A stretch of DNA of 64,000 bases from an uncultured Desulfobulbaceae bacterium (GTDB lineage: Bacteria > Desulfobacterota > Desulfobulbia > Desulfobulbales > Desulfocapsaceae), in NCBI GenBank assembly GCA_903887485.1, contig CAISPV010000006.1, forward strand, positions 16,805 to 80,804, in the 5' to 3' direction. Shown in pieces: positions 1-9,832 of this stretch. The position numbers and the translations under genes were made by a program. Positions within the stretch are counted from its first letter, which is position 1. Each line of letters begins with the position of its first letter. A model generated the notes under the pieces. The model did no database searches. It had not been told where the DNA came from and worked only from the letters and a program-made list of their open reading frames with translations.

Positions 1-287
1 GAAGCATCTGGATATGCGGGTGATTTGAGATGTAGTAACTCAGGTCGGATCTGACAATCAGGACGGTTGACAGAGCTGCGGTTGATAACCGGTGGACACC
101 TTTTCAAGGTGTCGGTGGCAAAAGGTTACGTTTTTAACCTTTGAGGATATTGTCTCATTCTTGATGTCGGCTATAGCGTATCAGAAGAGGATGGAGTATC
201 TTTTTTCAATATTTTATGAACGGCAATTTTATAAAACGACTGGTGACCTGTAAACTTTAGTCCTGATTATTCTTCCAGAGATATCCC

Positions 288-3200
288 ATGAATGAATACG
301 ATGACCTTGTAAAGAAGTTGAAAGAAATATTCCAGATTGACCGTCCTGAATTGGATTTTGGCGTCTATCGTATCCTCAATTCCCGGGTGAGAGAGATCAA
401 TGATTATCTGGATAGGCAGCTCAAGGTCAAGGTAGTTGAAAGTCTGGCAACAACCGCTGCTGCCAATATGGTAGAAGTCCAAACGGAATTAAGAGATAAG
501 GAAGCGCAATACCGTGCCGATGGCCTTGATCCTGAAACCGTGCCCAAGGTGCTGGAACTGAGGCAGAAGCTGGTTGAATATGGCGCTGGCAGGTCTGAAC
601 ACGAAAAAGCTGTCTATTCCCACCTGCTCACCTTCTTTTCCCGGTATTATGAAAAGGGCGATTTTATCAGCAAGCGCCGTTACAAGGGCGACACCTATGC
701 CATTCCCTATGCCGGTGAAGAGGTGGTGCTGCACTGGGCAAACAAAGACCAGTATTATACCAAGAGCGGTGAAAACTTTTCCAACTATGCCTTTAAACTC
801 GATGACGGGCGGACGGTGCGTTTTCGCCTGATCACAGCGGACACGGCCAAGGATAACCGCAAAGACAACGACAAGGAACGCCGTTTTGTCCTGATCGAAC
901 CGACTACCCGCATCCTTGCCGATGATGACGGGGAAGAACACGAAGAACACCTGCTGCCGGTGGCAGAAGAGAACGGCGAGCTGGTACTGCGCTTTGAATA
1001 CAGGATCATGCCCAAGGGCAGCAAGCAGAGCACTTTGGTACTTGATGCGGTAGGCAAGGTGCTGGCCGATCCCAATGTTAAGGCCCGCTGGCTGGATTTG
1101 GCCATGCGAGAACCTACCGAGAAGAATCCGCAGCGTACCCTGCTGGAAAAATGCCTCACCAACTACACCACCCGGAACACGGCGGACTACTTCATCCATA
1201 AGGATCTTGGCGGTTTCTTGCGGCGGGAACTGGACTTCTATATCAAGAACGAAGTCATGCACCTTGATGATCTTCAGGATATCAAAATCTTTGCCGCCAT
1301 TGAAAAGAACCTACGCCTGATTCAGACCCTGCGGGCTATTGCCCTGGATCTGATTACCTTCCTGGCCCAACTGGAAGACTTTCAGAAAGCGCTGTGGTTG
1401 AAGAAGAAATTCGTGGTCTCAACACACTACTGCATCACCCTTGACCGGGTGCCGGAAAGCCTTTATGCCGCGATTGCCGCTAACCTACAGCAATGGAGTC
1501 AGTGGGAGAAGCTGGGGATGCTGGATGGCAGCAAGGCCAACCTGCTCAATCAGAATAAAGCAGGTATCGAATATCTGAAGGCCCACCCTTACCTGATGGC
1601 GGATACCGCCCTGTTTGATATTGCATTCAAACAGGCACTGCTGGCAGAGATAGATAATCTGGATGAAAGCCTTGACGGCCTGCTGATCCATGGCGATAAT
1701 TTTCAGTCGCTTAATCTTTTGCAGGAACGGTACCGGGGGCAGGTGAAGTGCGTTTATATTGATCCGCCGTATAACACTGGTGGAGATGGGTTTGCGTACA
1801 AAGATAATTATAAACATTCGAGCTGGCTTTCGAGCATTGCAGAAAAGCTCATCTTGACAAAGCCTTTGCAGGCCATTGACAGCAGTTTGTGCTCATCAAT
1901 TGATGATAACGAGATGGTCGCACTCTCTTTTCTGTTGTCGGCAATTTATGGCGAAGAAGGAAAAATAGCCGAGTTGATTTGGCAAAAGCGATACTCACCA
2001 GACATCCGAAGAGCCATCAGCGATGCTCATGAATACATTCTGATTTATGCAACTGACCCGTCTGCGTTTAAGCTTTCTCGTAATCTGCTGCCACTGGGGG
2101 ACAATCAGACAAAGCAGTTTTCTAACACTGATAATGATTCTCGCGGTGCATGGAAAGCTGCTGACTTCACGGCTCCGGGTTATCGAATCAACCAGATGTA
2201 TGAGATTGAGGCGCCTGATGGCCGGGTGCTGAATCCACCTCCTGGCCGCTGCTGGATGACCACGAAGGAAAATTATGAAAAATTGAAACAAGACAGACGA
2301 ATCATCTTTGGCAAGGATGGCAATGGTCGGCCAGCGGTGAAAAGATTCCTCAGTGAAATGGAAGGGATGGTTCCGTGGACATGGTGGGATCACGAATCAT
2401 CAGGCCATTCACAGGAAGGTCTTAAGGAAGGAAGTGAGCTTTTCTCAAGAGATGATACGTTCCCTACACAGAAACCGACTCGATTAATCCAGAAATTACT
2501 TCATATTACCAGCGACCGGTCATCTCTTGTTCTGGACTACTTCGGAGGCTCCGGCACCACCGGCCATGCTGTCATTTCTCTGAACCGTCAGGATAACGGC
2601 AAGCGCAAGTACATTCTCGTCGAGCAAGGCGAATACTTCGATACCGTCCTCAAACCCCGCATCCAGAAGGTTGTCTATTCCGCCGACTGGAAAGACGGCA
2701 AGGCCACTGCCCCCCGGACCGGCATCTCCCACGCCTTCAAAGTCCTCAAGATCGAAAGCTACGAAGACACCCTGAACAATCTGCAACTGCGCCGCACCAA
2801 AGGACAACAAAGCCTGCTCGACGCCTTGCCGCCATCGGCCCAGGAAGAGTATCTGCTGCGCTATCTGCTGAACATCGAAAGCCGTGGTTCGCTGTTGTCG
2901 GTGGAACAGTTTAATAAACCGTTTGACTGTAAACTTAAAGTGGCAGTGGATTCAGCCGGGGCCTATGCCGAGCGCACCATTGACCTGGTAGAGACCTTCA
3001 ACTATCTGATCGGTCTGCGGGTAAAGTGTATCAACATGCAGCGTGCCAAGGGGTATGTGCTGGTAGAGGGCTGTCTGCCAACGGGTGAGACAACGCTGGT
3101 GCTGTGGCGTGACGTGGAACAGGTGGATTATGAAAAGCTGAACACCTTATGTGCTGAACTGGGTGTTAATCCGGCGGACAGTCGGTTTGAGGTCGTCTAT

Positions 3201-3332
3201 GTCAATGGCGATCATAATATCCCTGATAAATTCACCAGCTCTGAGGCCGAGGGCGGTTTGACCAAGACCCTGAAGATCCGCCAGATCGAGCCGGAATTCC
3301 TGAGCCGCATGTTTGCAGGGGAGGGGATGTAA
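288..3332 (+). CDS. Type III-like site-specific DNA adenine methyltransferase (Mod), beta-class
   Basis: 1014 aa; motif IV VYIDPPYNTGGDGFAYKDNY precedes motif I LDYFGGSGTTGHAV; long N-terminal region. Confidence 0.92.
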   Translation: MNEYDDLVKKLKEIFQIDRPELDFGVYRILNSRVREINDYLDRQLKVKVVESLATTAAANMVEVQTELRDKEAQYRADGLDPETVPKVLELRQKLVEYGAGRSEHEKAVYSHLLTFFSRYYEKGDFISKRRYKGDTYAIPYAGEEVVLHWANKDQYYTKSGENFSNYAFKLDDGRTVRFRLITADTAKDNRKDNDKERRFVLIEPTTRILADDDGEEHEEHLLPVAEENGELVLRFEYRIMPKGSKQSTLVLDAVGKVLADPNVKARWLDLAMREPTEKNPQRTLLEKCLTNYTTRNTADYFIHKDLGGFLRRELDFYIKNEVMHLDDLQDIKIFAAIEKNLRLIQTLRAIALDLITFLAQLEDFQKALWLKKKFVVSTHYCITLDRVPESLYAAIAANLQQWSQWEKLGMLDGSKANLLNQNKAGIEYLKAHPYLMADTALFDIAFKQALLAEIDNLDESLDGLLIHGDNFQSLNLLQERYRGQVKCVYIDPPYNTGGDGFAYKDNYKHSSWLSSIAEKLILTKPLQAIDSSLCSSIDDNEMVALSFLLSAIYGEEGKIAELIWQKRYSPDIRRAISDAHEYILIYATDPSAFKLSRNLLPLGDNQTKQFSNTDNDSRGAWKAADFTAPGYRINQMYEIEAPDGRVLNPPPGRCWMTTKENYEKLKQDRRIIFGKDGNGRPAVKRFLSEMEGMVPWTWWDHESSGHSQEGLKEGSELFSRDDTFPTQKPTRLIQKLLHITSDRSSLVLDYFGGSGTTGHAVISLNRQDNGKRKYILVEQGEYFDTVLKPRIQKVVYSADWKDGKATAPRTGISHAFKVLKIESYEDTLNNLQLRRTKGQQSLLDALPPSAQEEYLLRYLLNIESRGSLLSVEQFNKPFDCKLKVAVDSAGAYAERTIDLVETFNYLIGLRVKCINMQRAKGYVLVEGCLPTGETTLVLWRDVEQVDYEKLNTLCAELGVNPADSRFEVVYVNGDHNIPDKFTSSEAEGGLTKTLKIRQIEPEFLSRMFAGEGM

Positions 3333-4369
3333 TGGGCGTAGATGCGTTGCTGGGACAATTACGTCAGTTGATTCAGGAGGCGCGTACCCAGGCTTTTCGG
3401 GCGGTGGATGTGGTGCAGGTGCGCACCAGTTGGGAGATTGGCCGTCATATTGTTGAATACGAACAGCAAGGTGAGGTGCGGGCAGTCTATGGCGCCCGCC
3501 TGCTGCCGCAATTGTCCGCCCAGTTGACGCAGGAATTTGGCCGAGGTTTTGATGCGTCAAATCTGCGCTATATGCGTTTGTTTTATCAATCCTTTCCAAA
3601 TTGTGACGCACTGCGTCACGAATTAAGCTGGACACATTACCGCCGCTTGTTGCGGATTGACAATGAGACCGCCAGACAGTGGTATATGAACGAGGCGGCG
3701 GCGCAAAACTGGAGTTCACGGGCGCTGGAGAGACAAATCAACACGCTGTATTATGAACGACTGCTGTTAAGCCAGGATAAATCGGAGGTGCAGAACGAAG
3801 CTAACGCCAATCTGGCCCAGTTGCGGCAATCCCCGCGTGAATTTGTGCGTGATCCGGTCATGCTCGAATTTTTGGGGCTTCCCGGTACGAATCGTTTGCT
3901 GGAGTCTGAACTTGAGCAGGGGTTGATGGACAAGTTGCAGGCTTTTCTGCTGGAGTTGGGAAAAGGCTTTGCTTTTGTTGCACGCCAGCAGCGCATCAGC
4001 ACCGAAAGCAAGGATTTTTATATTGATCTGGTCTTTTACAATTACCTGCTCAAATGCTTTGTGCTGTTCGATCTGAAAACCGGCGAGCTGGCTCATCAGG
4101 ATATTGGCCAGATGGATATGTATGTGCGTATGTACGATGATCTCAAACGGGGGGCAGATGATAATCCAACCGTAGGCATTATTTTGTGCTCGGACAAGGA
4201 TGCTTCCGTGGTGCGCTATTCCGTGCTCAACGATAATGAACAGTTGTTTGCCAGCCGTTACAGGCTGGTATTGCCGTCGGAAGAGGAGTTGCGTCGGGAG
4301 TTGGAGCGGGAGCGTGCTGCGCTGCTTGAACAGGTTGAGTCTGGAAGGGATGGGCTTGACGATGAGTAA
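3332..4369 (+). CDS. YhcG/DUF1016 family PDDEXK nuclease-like protein
   Basis: 345 aa; 'HYRRLLRIDNETARQWYMNEAAAQNWSSRALERQINTLYYERLL' and 'DFYIDLVFYNYLLKCFVLFDLKTGEL' are typical of YhcG/DUF1016; start overlaps the mod stop. Confidence 0.92.
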   Translation: MGVDALLGQLRQLIQEARTQAFRAVDVVQVRTSWEIGRHIVEYEQQGEVRAVYGARLLPQLSAQLTQEFGRGFDASNLRYMRLFYQSFPNCDALRHELSWTHYRRLLRIDNETARQWYMNEAAAQNWSSRALERQINTLYYERLLLSQDKSEVQNEANANLAQLRQSPREFVRDPVMLEFLGLPGTNRLLESELEQGLMDKLQAFLLELGKGFAFVARQQRISTESKDFYIDLVFYNYLLKCFVLFDLKTGELAHQDIGQMDMYVRMYDDLKRGADDNPTVGIILCSDKDASVVRYSVLNDNEQLFASRYRLVLPSEEELRRELERERAALLEQVESGRDGLDDE

Positions 4370-7300
4370 ACAGAGCTTTCACCAGGAGCTGGTGCTCAAT
4401 CAATGGATGATGGGATTTTTTCAGGACAATACCTTGCCGTTACTGAAAGGATGCCTGGGTGAAGACCGGCACGAGGGGGTCAGTGAGGACGGGCAGACCA
4501 GATTCTTTGATGTGTTGCGTGGCAAGGTAAACGGGATTGACCAGGGTCTTTCCCGTTACGACAAGAATATTGTCGAGCATTGGAATAGTATCACCGAGCG
4601 GCGCAACAAGATTGAGGGCACGGTGTTTCAGATGAAGTATTTCCAGTATCTCTCGCTGCTCTTTACCGAGATTTATCTGGACTACTATTTTAACCATCGG
4701 CAACAATTGCTGGACGGCCTGAATGGGGCCATGCAGACATATCATGCTAGCCCGGACGTGAAGGATCGTTTTCAGCCTTTTAATGTGGACGAGCTGAACA
4801 AGCTGGCATTCTGGAACGCCACCGGCAGCGGCAAGACGCTGTTGCTGCATGTCAATATCCGCCAGTATCTGCATTATTTCCAGAACGGGAACAAAAACAG
4901 TTACCCCAACAAGATTATTCTGCTCACCCCTAACGAGGGTCTGTCGAATCAACATTTAGCGGAATTGCAGCTTTCCGGTTTCGGCTTCTGCCGCCTGTTC
5001 AATAAAAGCAGTGGCAATAATATGTTGAAAGGCATGATTGAGATCATCGATATCAATAAGCTGGGTGACGAGATGGGCGACAAGACTGTCGCCGTAGAAT
5101 CGTTTGAAGGGGGCAACCTGGTGCTGGTCGATGAAGGGCATCGTGGCACGAGTTCGGCAGACGGGGCATGGATGAACCGCCGTGAAGCCCTGGTGCGGGG
5201 CGGCTTTACTTTTGAATACTCCGCCACCTTTGGGCAGGCAGTGGCCAAGGGCTTGACTGTGGTCAAGGCAAGAGAAGAAATCAAGAAAAAACAGTTTCCG
5301 TTGCTGTTAGGCAAGCTGTTCGGAAAATCCAAGGTCAAGGACTTAACGGCAGAAGAGAAGATTGTCTTTGAGGCTGCTAAGAAAACATTGACGCTGACCA
5401 ATGATGACGAGCGCAAGGCATGTACCATGGCGATGCGGGAAATCTACGCCAAAAGCATTCTCTTTGATTATTCCTACAAGTTTTTCTACGATGACGGCTA
5501 TGGTAAGGAATTTGTGATCCTTAACCTGAGGAGTCAGGATTATAATCAGGAAGAGACGGCCCGTTTGTACCTTACTGCCTGTTTGCTGAGTTTTTATCAG
5601 CAGCAATATCTGTGGGATATGAACCGTGACAAGCTGACCAAATTCAACATTGAAAAGCCGTTGTGGGTGTTTGTCGGCAATACCGTTTCCAGCGAGGATG
5701 CAGATGTTTTGAAGGTCTTGAAGTTCCTGGCAGGATTTCTGAAAGATGATGTTCAGACCCGCCAGTGGATCAAAGGTCTGCTGGATGATACGGCGTGCCT
5801 GTTGGATACCAACGGCCACAATATCTTTCGTGGCCGGTTCACACCTTTGATGGGGAAATTTAACAGTGCCGTCGAGGTGTATGCCGATATTCTGAAACGA
5901 CTGTTCAACACCGGAGCGCGGCAACGGTTGAAGGTGGTAAACCTGAAGGGCAGTAAGGGTGAACTGGCATTGCGTGTTGGTGAGGCGGAACCTTTCGGGC
6001 TGATCAATATAGGGGATGATGCCAAATTCTTCAAAGAGGCGGCGACGGATAATAATGCGAAGTTATTTGACACCGAGACGGACGATTTCAGCGGCTCGAT
6101 GTTTGATACACTGAACAGCAAAGACAGTACCTTGCATGTGTTGATCGGCTCCCGCAAATTTACCGAGGGTTGGAGCAGTTGGCGCGTGTCCACCATGGGG
6201 CTGCTGAATATGGGCAAGGGCGAAGGGTCGCAGATTATCCAGTTGTTCGGGCGCGGCGTGCGTCTGAAGGGCGAAGGCTATTCGCTCAAGCGCAGTACGC
6301 CCGGAGAACGGCCAAAGGGCGTGCACCTGGAGCGGTTGGAGACGCTGAATGTCTTTGGTGTGAATGCTGGCTATATGGGCACATTCAAGGATTATCTGCG
6401 GGACGAAGGGGTTACGCCGTCAGATGAAATAATTGAACTGGATTTTAAGACCCGCTGTAATGTGCCTAAGGGCAAGCTCAAGACGCTGACGCTGAAAGAT
6501 GGGTATAAAGATAATCAGGCCAAGGGGTTTAACCGCACTCATTTTCCATGGCTCTATGAAGTGCCGGGTGAGTTTGCAGGCAAGATCAATGGGGTGCATA
6601 TTGACCTGGATCTCTACCCTAAGCTTGGCGTGATTGCGACAGACATTCAGGATAATGCAGCAATGGGTGCTGACAATGGACAGCATAAGGATAAGATTGC
6701 ATTCAAGACCATGGCGTTGTTTGATTTTGACAGGATTTATCTGGCGGTTCAGGCATTCAAGCAACGGGAAGGTTGGAATAACTTGCGGTTGGAACGTTCA
6801 CGTTTGATTGATTTCTGTCTGCAGGGGAATGACTGGTACACGCTCTATATTCCGCAAGCTGATCTGGATATTGGCAGTATTGCTGACATCAGCAGACAGG
6901 AAGATATCCTGATCCGTTTGCTGCAAGACTACACAGATCGATTTTACAAGGCGTTGAAAACGGCGTATGAAGGCCAGTTTTATGATGTTGTGATTGTGAA
7001 AGAAGACGATTCAGCTTTGCTGAAGGGATATCATTTTGCAATCAAAGACACTGGAGATGGAGCAAGTTATAAGGAGAAAATTGAAAAGCTTCAGAAACTG
7101 GTGATGGAAAACAAGCTGGGGAAAGCCAATGATTGGGATGCTGGTCAGATGGTTGCCATTTGTTTTGACCCTCATTTATATCATCCATTATTTACAACGA
7201 AGGATAAGGCGCCGCTGAATAATGGTCTGCTGCCGCTGAAAATGCGTCCGCTGTCATTTGATGCCCCCAGTGAAGTACAATTTGTGCGCGATCTTGAAAA

Positions 7301-7745
7301 ATTCTATTTGTCCGGGCCTGGAAAAGAAATTATTGGCAACCGTAGCATTTACCTTTTGCGTAATGCCGCTACCAAATCCAAGGGGCTGGGCTTTGCCCTG
7401 GCAGGTAATTTCTATCCCGATTTCTTGTTGTGGTTGGTGGACGATATGACCGGCAAGCAATGGTTGAGCTTTATTGATCCCAAAGGATTGCGTCAGATGG
7501 ATTTGAGTGGCCCTAAGCTTGGCCTTTACAAAGAGATAAAGGTGATCGAGACAAATCTGGGTGACCCGCAGTTGACATTAAATGCCTTTATTGTGACACC
7601 GACACCGTTTAAGGATTTGATAAATGTTTCCGCTAAACAGGAAGACCTGGAAAATCATCATGTGCTGTTTATGCTTGATGGTGCGGACAGTTATTTGAAA
7701 AAAATGTTTGAACGGATTTTAGATGATTCTCAAGGATTACAGTGA
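4362..7745 (+). CDS. DEAD/DEAH-type helicase with C-terminal nuclease, Type III restriction Res-like subunit
   Basis: Walker A 'NATGSGKTLLLH', motif II 'LVDEGHRG', C-terminal 'YPDFLLWLV..FIDPKG' resembling PD-(D/E)xK; ATG at 4362 overlaps the upstream stop (ATGAGTAA), so the 4200 start in the ORF track is probably too early. Confidence 0.9.
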   Translation: MSKQSFHQELVLNQWMMGFFQDNTLPLLKGCLGEDRHEGVSEDGQTRFFDVLRGKVNGIDQGLSRYDKNIVEHWNSITERRNKIEGTVFQMKYFQYLSLLFTEIYLDYYFNHRQQLLDGLNGAMQTYHASPDVKDRFQPFNVDELNKLAFWNATGSGKTLLLHVNIRQYLHYFQNGNKNSYPNKIILLTPNEGLSNQHLAELQLSGFGFCRLFNKSSGNNMLKGMIEIIDINKLGDEMGDKTVAVESFEGGNLVLVDEGHRGTSSADGAWMNRREALVRGGFTFEYSATFGQAVAKGLTVVKAREEIKKKQFPLLLGKLFGKSKVKDLTAEEKIVFEAAKKTLTLTNDDERKACTMAMREIYAKSILFDYSYKFFYDDGYGKEFVILNLRSQDYNQEETARLYLTACLLSFYQQQYLWDMNRDKLTKFNIEKPLWVFVGNTVSSEDADVLKVLKFLAGFLKDDVQTRQWIKGLLDDTACLLDTNGHNIFRGRFTPLMGKFNSAVEVYADILKRLFNTGARQRLKVVNLKGSKGELALRVGEAEPFGLINIGDDAKFFKEAATDNNAKLFDTETDDFSGSMFDTLNSKDSTLHVLIGSRKFTEGWSSWRVSTMGLLNMGKGEGSQIIQLFGRGVRLKGEGYSLKRSTPGERPKGVHLERLETLNVFGVNAGYMGTFKDYLRDEGVTPSDEIIELDFKTRCNVPKGKLKTLTLKDGYKDNQAKGFNRTHFPWLYEVPGEFAGKINGVHIDLDLYPKLGVIATDIQDNAAMGADNGQHKDKIAFKTMALFDFDRIYLAVQAFKQREGWNNLRLERSRLIDFCLQGNDWYTLYIPQADLDIGSIADISRQEDILIRLLQDYTDRFYKALKTAYEGQFYDVVIVKEDDSALLKGYHFAIKDTGDGASYKEKIEKLQKLVMENKLGKANDWDAGQMVAICFDPHLYHPLFTTKDKAPLNNGLLPLKMRPLSFDAPSEVQFVRDLEKFYLSGPGKEIIGNRSIYLLRNAATKSKGLGFALAGNFYPDFLLWLVDDMTGKQWLSFIDPKGLRQMDLSGPKLGLYKEIKVIETNLGDPQLTLNAFIVTPTPFKDLINVSAKQEDLENHHVLFMLDGADSYLKKMFERILDDSQGLQ

Positions 7746-7894
7746 ACATAATCCCATTCTTCACATCGTGGCCGCTTCTCTCTTTTGAGGGAGGCGGTTT
7801 TTGTATTTCTTGGTTGGAGTTTTCAGGGTACATAAAAAGAGAGCTTTCTCTCCAAGTGTTACCCAAGTGTTACCCAGCATGAAAAACAAACAAA

Positions 7895-7925
7895 AAGGGG
7901 CTAAGCCATAACGGCCTAACCCCTT
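7895..7925 (-). terminator. Hairpin terminator downstream of tRNA-Arg
   Basis: AAGGGGTTAGGC..GCTTAGCCCCTTTTTG on the minus strand. Confidence 0.7.
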
Positions 7926-7933
7926 GATTTTAC

Positions 7934-8010
7934 TGGTGCACCAGGAGGGATTCGGACCCCCGACCTACGGATTCGTAGTCCGTTGCTCTATCCAGCTGAG
8001 CTACTGGTGC
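7934..8010 (-). tRNA. tRNA-Arg (anticodon ACG)
   Basis: Reverse complement GCACCAGTAGCTCAGCTGGATAGAGCAACGGACTACGAATCCGTAGGTCGGGGGTCCGAATCCCTCCTGGTGCACCA folds as a cloverleaf with encoded CCA. Confidence 0.96.
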
Positions 8011-8124
8011 GTACAATGCAGAAAAGATGTGTCTATATACCCTAATTCATTTGTTTCCTCAAGCCTGTTTCTTTCTGTCAATTATTTTTTATTCCCTCCC
8101 CTGTCTTACAAGGAGAAATGATCC

Positions 8125-9405
8125 ATGATGGCCATGATTGCAGTTGTCTTTGTGTTCTGCTATGCGATGATAGCTCTTGAGCACCCTATTAGAATCAACA
8201 AGTCGGCCATCGCGCTCATTGCGGCTGGTCTGATGTGGACCCTCTATTCCTTCGCCAGCCCGTTGGGTGTTCATGCAGTAGTTGAACAGCTCACGGAAAA
8301 ACTAGCGGAAACGGCGGCCATCGTCTTCTTTTTGATCAGCGCCATGACCATTGTTGAGGTGACCGATTCCCACGGCGGGTTCGAGGTCATCACCTCACGC
8401 ATCAAGGCCACCAAGTTATCGACTCTGCTCTGGATTATTGGCTTTATCACGTTCTATCTTTCTTCCATCCTTGACAACATGACCACCACCATCGTCATGG
8501 TCGCGCTGATGAAGCGTCTGCTCAAGGAGCATAATCAGCGTCTCTTCTTTGCCGGAATTATCGTCATCGCTGCCAATGCCGGTGGCGCCTGGACCCCGAT
8601 TGGCGATGTGACTACCACCATGCTCTGGATCGGAGGTCAAGTCACCACGACCAATATCATGAAGGCCACTTTCCTGGCCTCCACGGTCTCTATGGTGATT
8701 CCTCTGATTATGGCCTCTTTTATGCTGCAAGGAAAAGTTGTGGCTCCTGACAGGGCGGAACAGGGGGCTGTCAGCACTACCCGGTTCGAGAAAACCCTCA
8801 TGTTTTTTATGGGGATGGGGGCTCTGATCTTTGTGCCGATATTCAAGGCGGTGACCCATCTGCCGCCCTATCTTGGTATCCTGCTTGCCCTTGGTGTGCT
8901 CTGGCTGGTGGGTGATATTCTGCACCGCCACAAATCTACGGAGGAGCAGGAACACTTCACTTTAAGTAAAGCGCTCAAGCGTATCGATATGGCCTCGGTG
9001 GTGTTCTTCATTGGTATCCTGCTGGCAGTGGCCACCCTCTCCGCTAATGGAATGCTCCCCGCCCTGGCCCAGTGGCTCGATGTCAAGGTGGGCAATCAGT
9101 CGGTTATTGTTGTGATTATTGGTCTGGTTTCCGCTGTTGTCGATAATATTCCTCTGGTCGCCGCTTCTATGGGGATGTATCCCCTGGCCCAGTTTTCATC
9201 GGACTCTTTCCTTTGGGAGTTCATGGCCTATTGTGCCGGGACAGGTGGTTCGATCCTGATTATTGGCTCGGCTGCCGGTGTGGCAGCCATGGGACTGGAG
9301 AAAATTGAGTTCTTCTGGTATGCCCGCCGCATTGGGCCGCTGGCCCTGGCCGGGTATTTCAGCGGGATCGCAATGTATATATTTCAATACAGGTTGATGC
9401 ACTGA
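8125..9405 (+). CDS. nhaD: NhaD-type Na+/H+ antiporter
   Basis: 426 aa polytopic; 'LEHPIRINKSAIALIAAG', 'VEVTDSHGGFEVIT', 'LSSILDNMTTTIVM', 'NAGGAWTPIGDVTTTMLWI'. Confidence 0.9.
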   Translation: MMAMIAVVFVFCYAMIALEHPIRINKSAIALIAAGLMWTLYSFASPLGVHAVVEQLTEKLAETAAIVFFLISAMTIVEVTDSHGGFEVITSRIKATKLSTLLWIIGFITFYLSSILDNMTTTIVMVALMKRLLKEHNQRLFFAGIIVIAANAGGAWTPIGDVTTTMLWIGGQVTTTNIMKATFLASTVSMVIPLIMASFMLQGKVVAPDRAEQGAVSTTRFEKTLMFFMGMGALIFVPIFKAVTHLPPYLGILLALGVLWLVGDILHRHKSTEEQEHFTLSKALKRIDMASVVFFIGILLAVATLSANGMLPALAQWLDVKVGNQSVIVVIIGLVSAVVDNIPLVAASMGMYPLAQFSSDSFLWEFMAYCAGTGGSILIIGSAAGVAAMGLEKIEFFWYARRIGPLALAGYFSGIAMYIFQYRLMH

Positions 9406-9463
9406 GTCTGGATGCTTGAGTTTCAAGCAAGAGACTTCAGCTTTTTTTCTTTTGCTCCTGTGA

Positions 9464-9832
9464 TCAGACGGTGCTGGCTTCTTTTATCTTGCTGACCAGT
9501 TCGCCGATATCCACGGGCTTCATGAGATAATCAAACAGGCCGCGCCGCATGCCGATAATGCCGCTTTCCGTGGATCCATGTCCGGTCAGGATAATCACCT
9601 GGATGCGCGGGTCATGTTTTTTGATCAGGTCAAGGGTAGTGAGCCCGTCAATTCCCGGCATCATCAAGTCAAGCAGGACCACCTGAGGCCGCCAGTCAGA
9701 GGTGAGCACGGTCAGCGCCTCTTCGGCGCCGCTCACCGCCTTGGCTGCAAAACCCCGCAACTCCAGGCGTTCCGCCAAGGTGGAGCCGAATTCCGTTTCG
9801 TCGTCTACGATCAGGATTTTAATTGTGTCCAT
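9464..9832 (-). CDS. Single-domain response regulator
   Basis: MDTIKILIVDDETEF..VVLLDLMMPGIDG..VIILTGHGS..DYLMKPVD; canonical receiver residues. Confidence 0.93.
   Translation of the reverse strand: MDTIKILIVDDETEFGSTLAERLELRGFAAKAVSGAEEALTVLTSDWRPQVVLLDLMMPGIDGLTTLDLIKKHDPRIQVIILTGHGSTESGIIGMRRGLFDYLMKPVDIGELVSKIKEASTV

Noticed and set aside
1-287. Small hairpins such as GACACCTTTTCAAGGTGTC and AAAGGTT..AACCTTT
   Set aside because: Could be a terminator or leader of an upstream gene, but the upstream gene is outside the window; not enough context
489-1262. 257-aa minus-strand ORF inside mod
   Set aside because: Fully antisense to a gene with clear methylase motifs
4200-4361. ORF-track start of the Res gene at 4200
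   Set aside because: It would overlap yhcG by 170 nt in another frame; the ATG at 4362 with an overlapping stop is the more likely start
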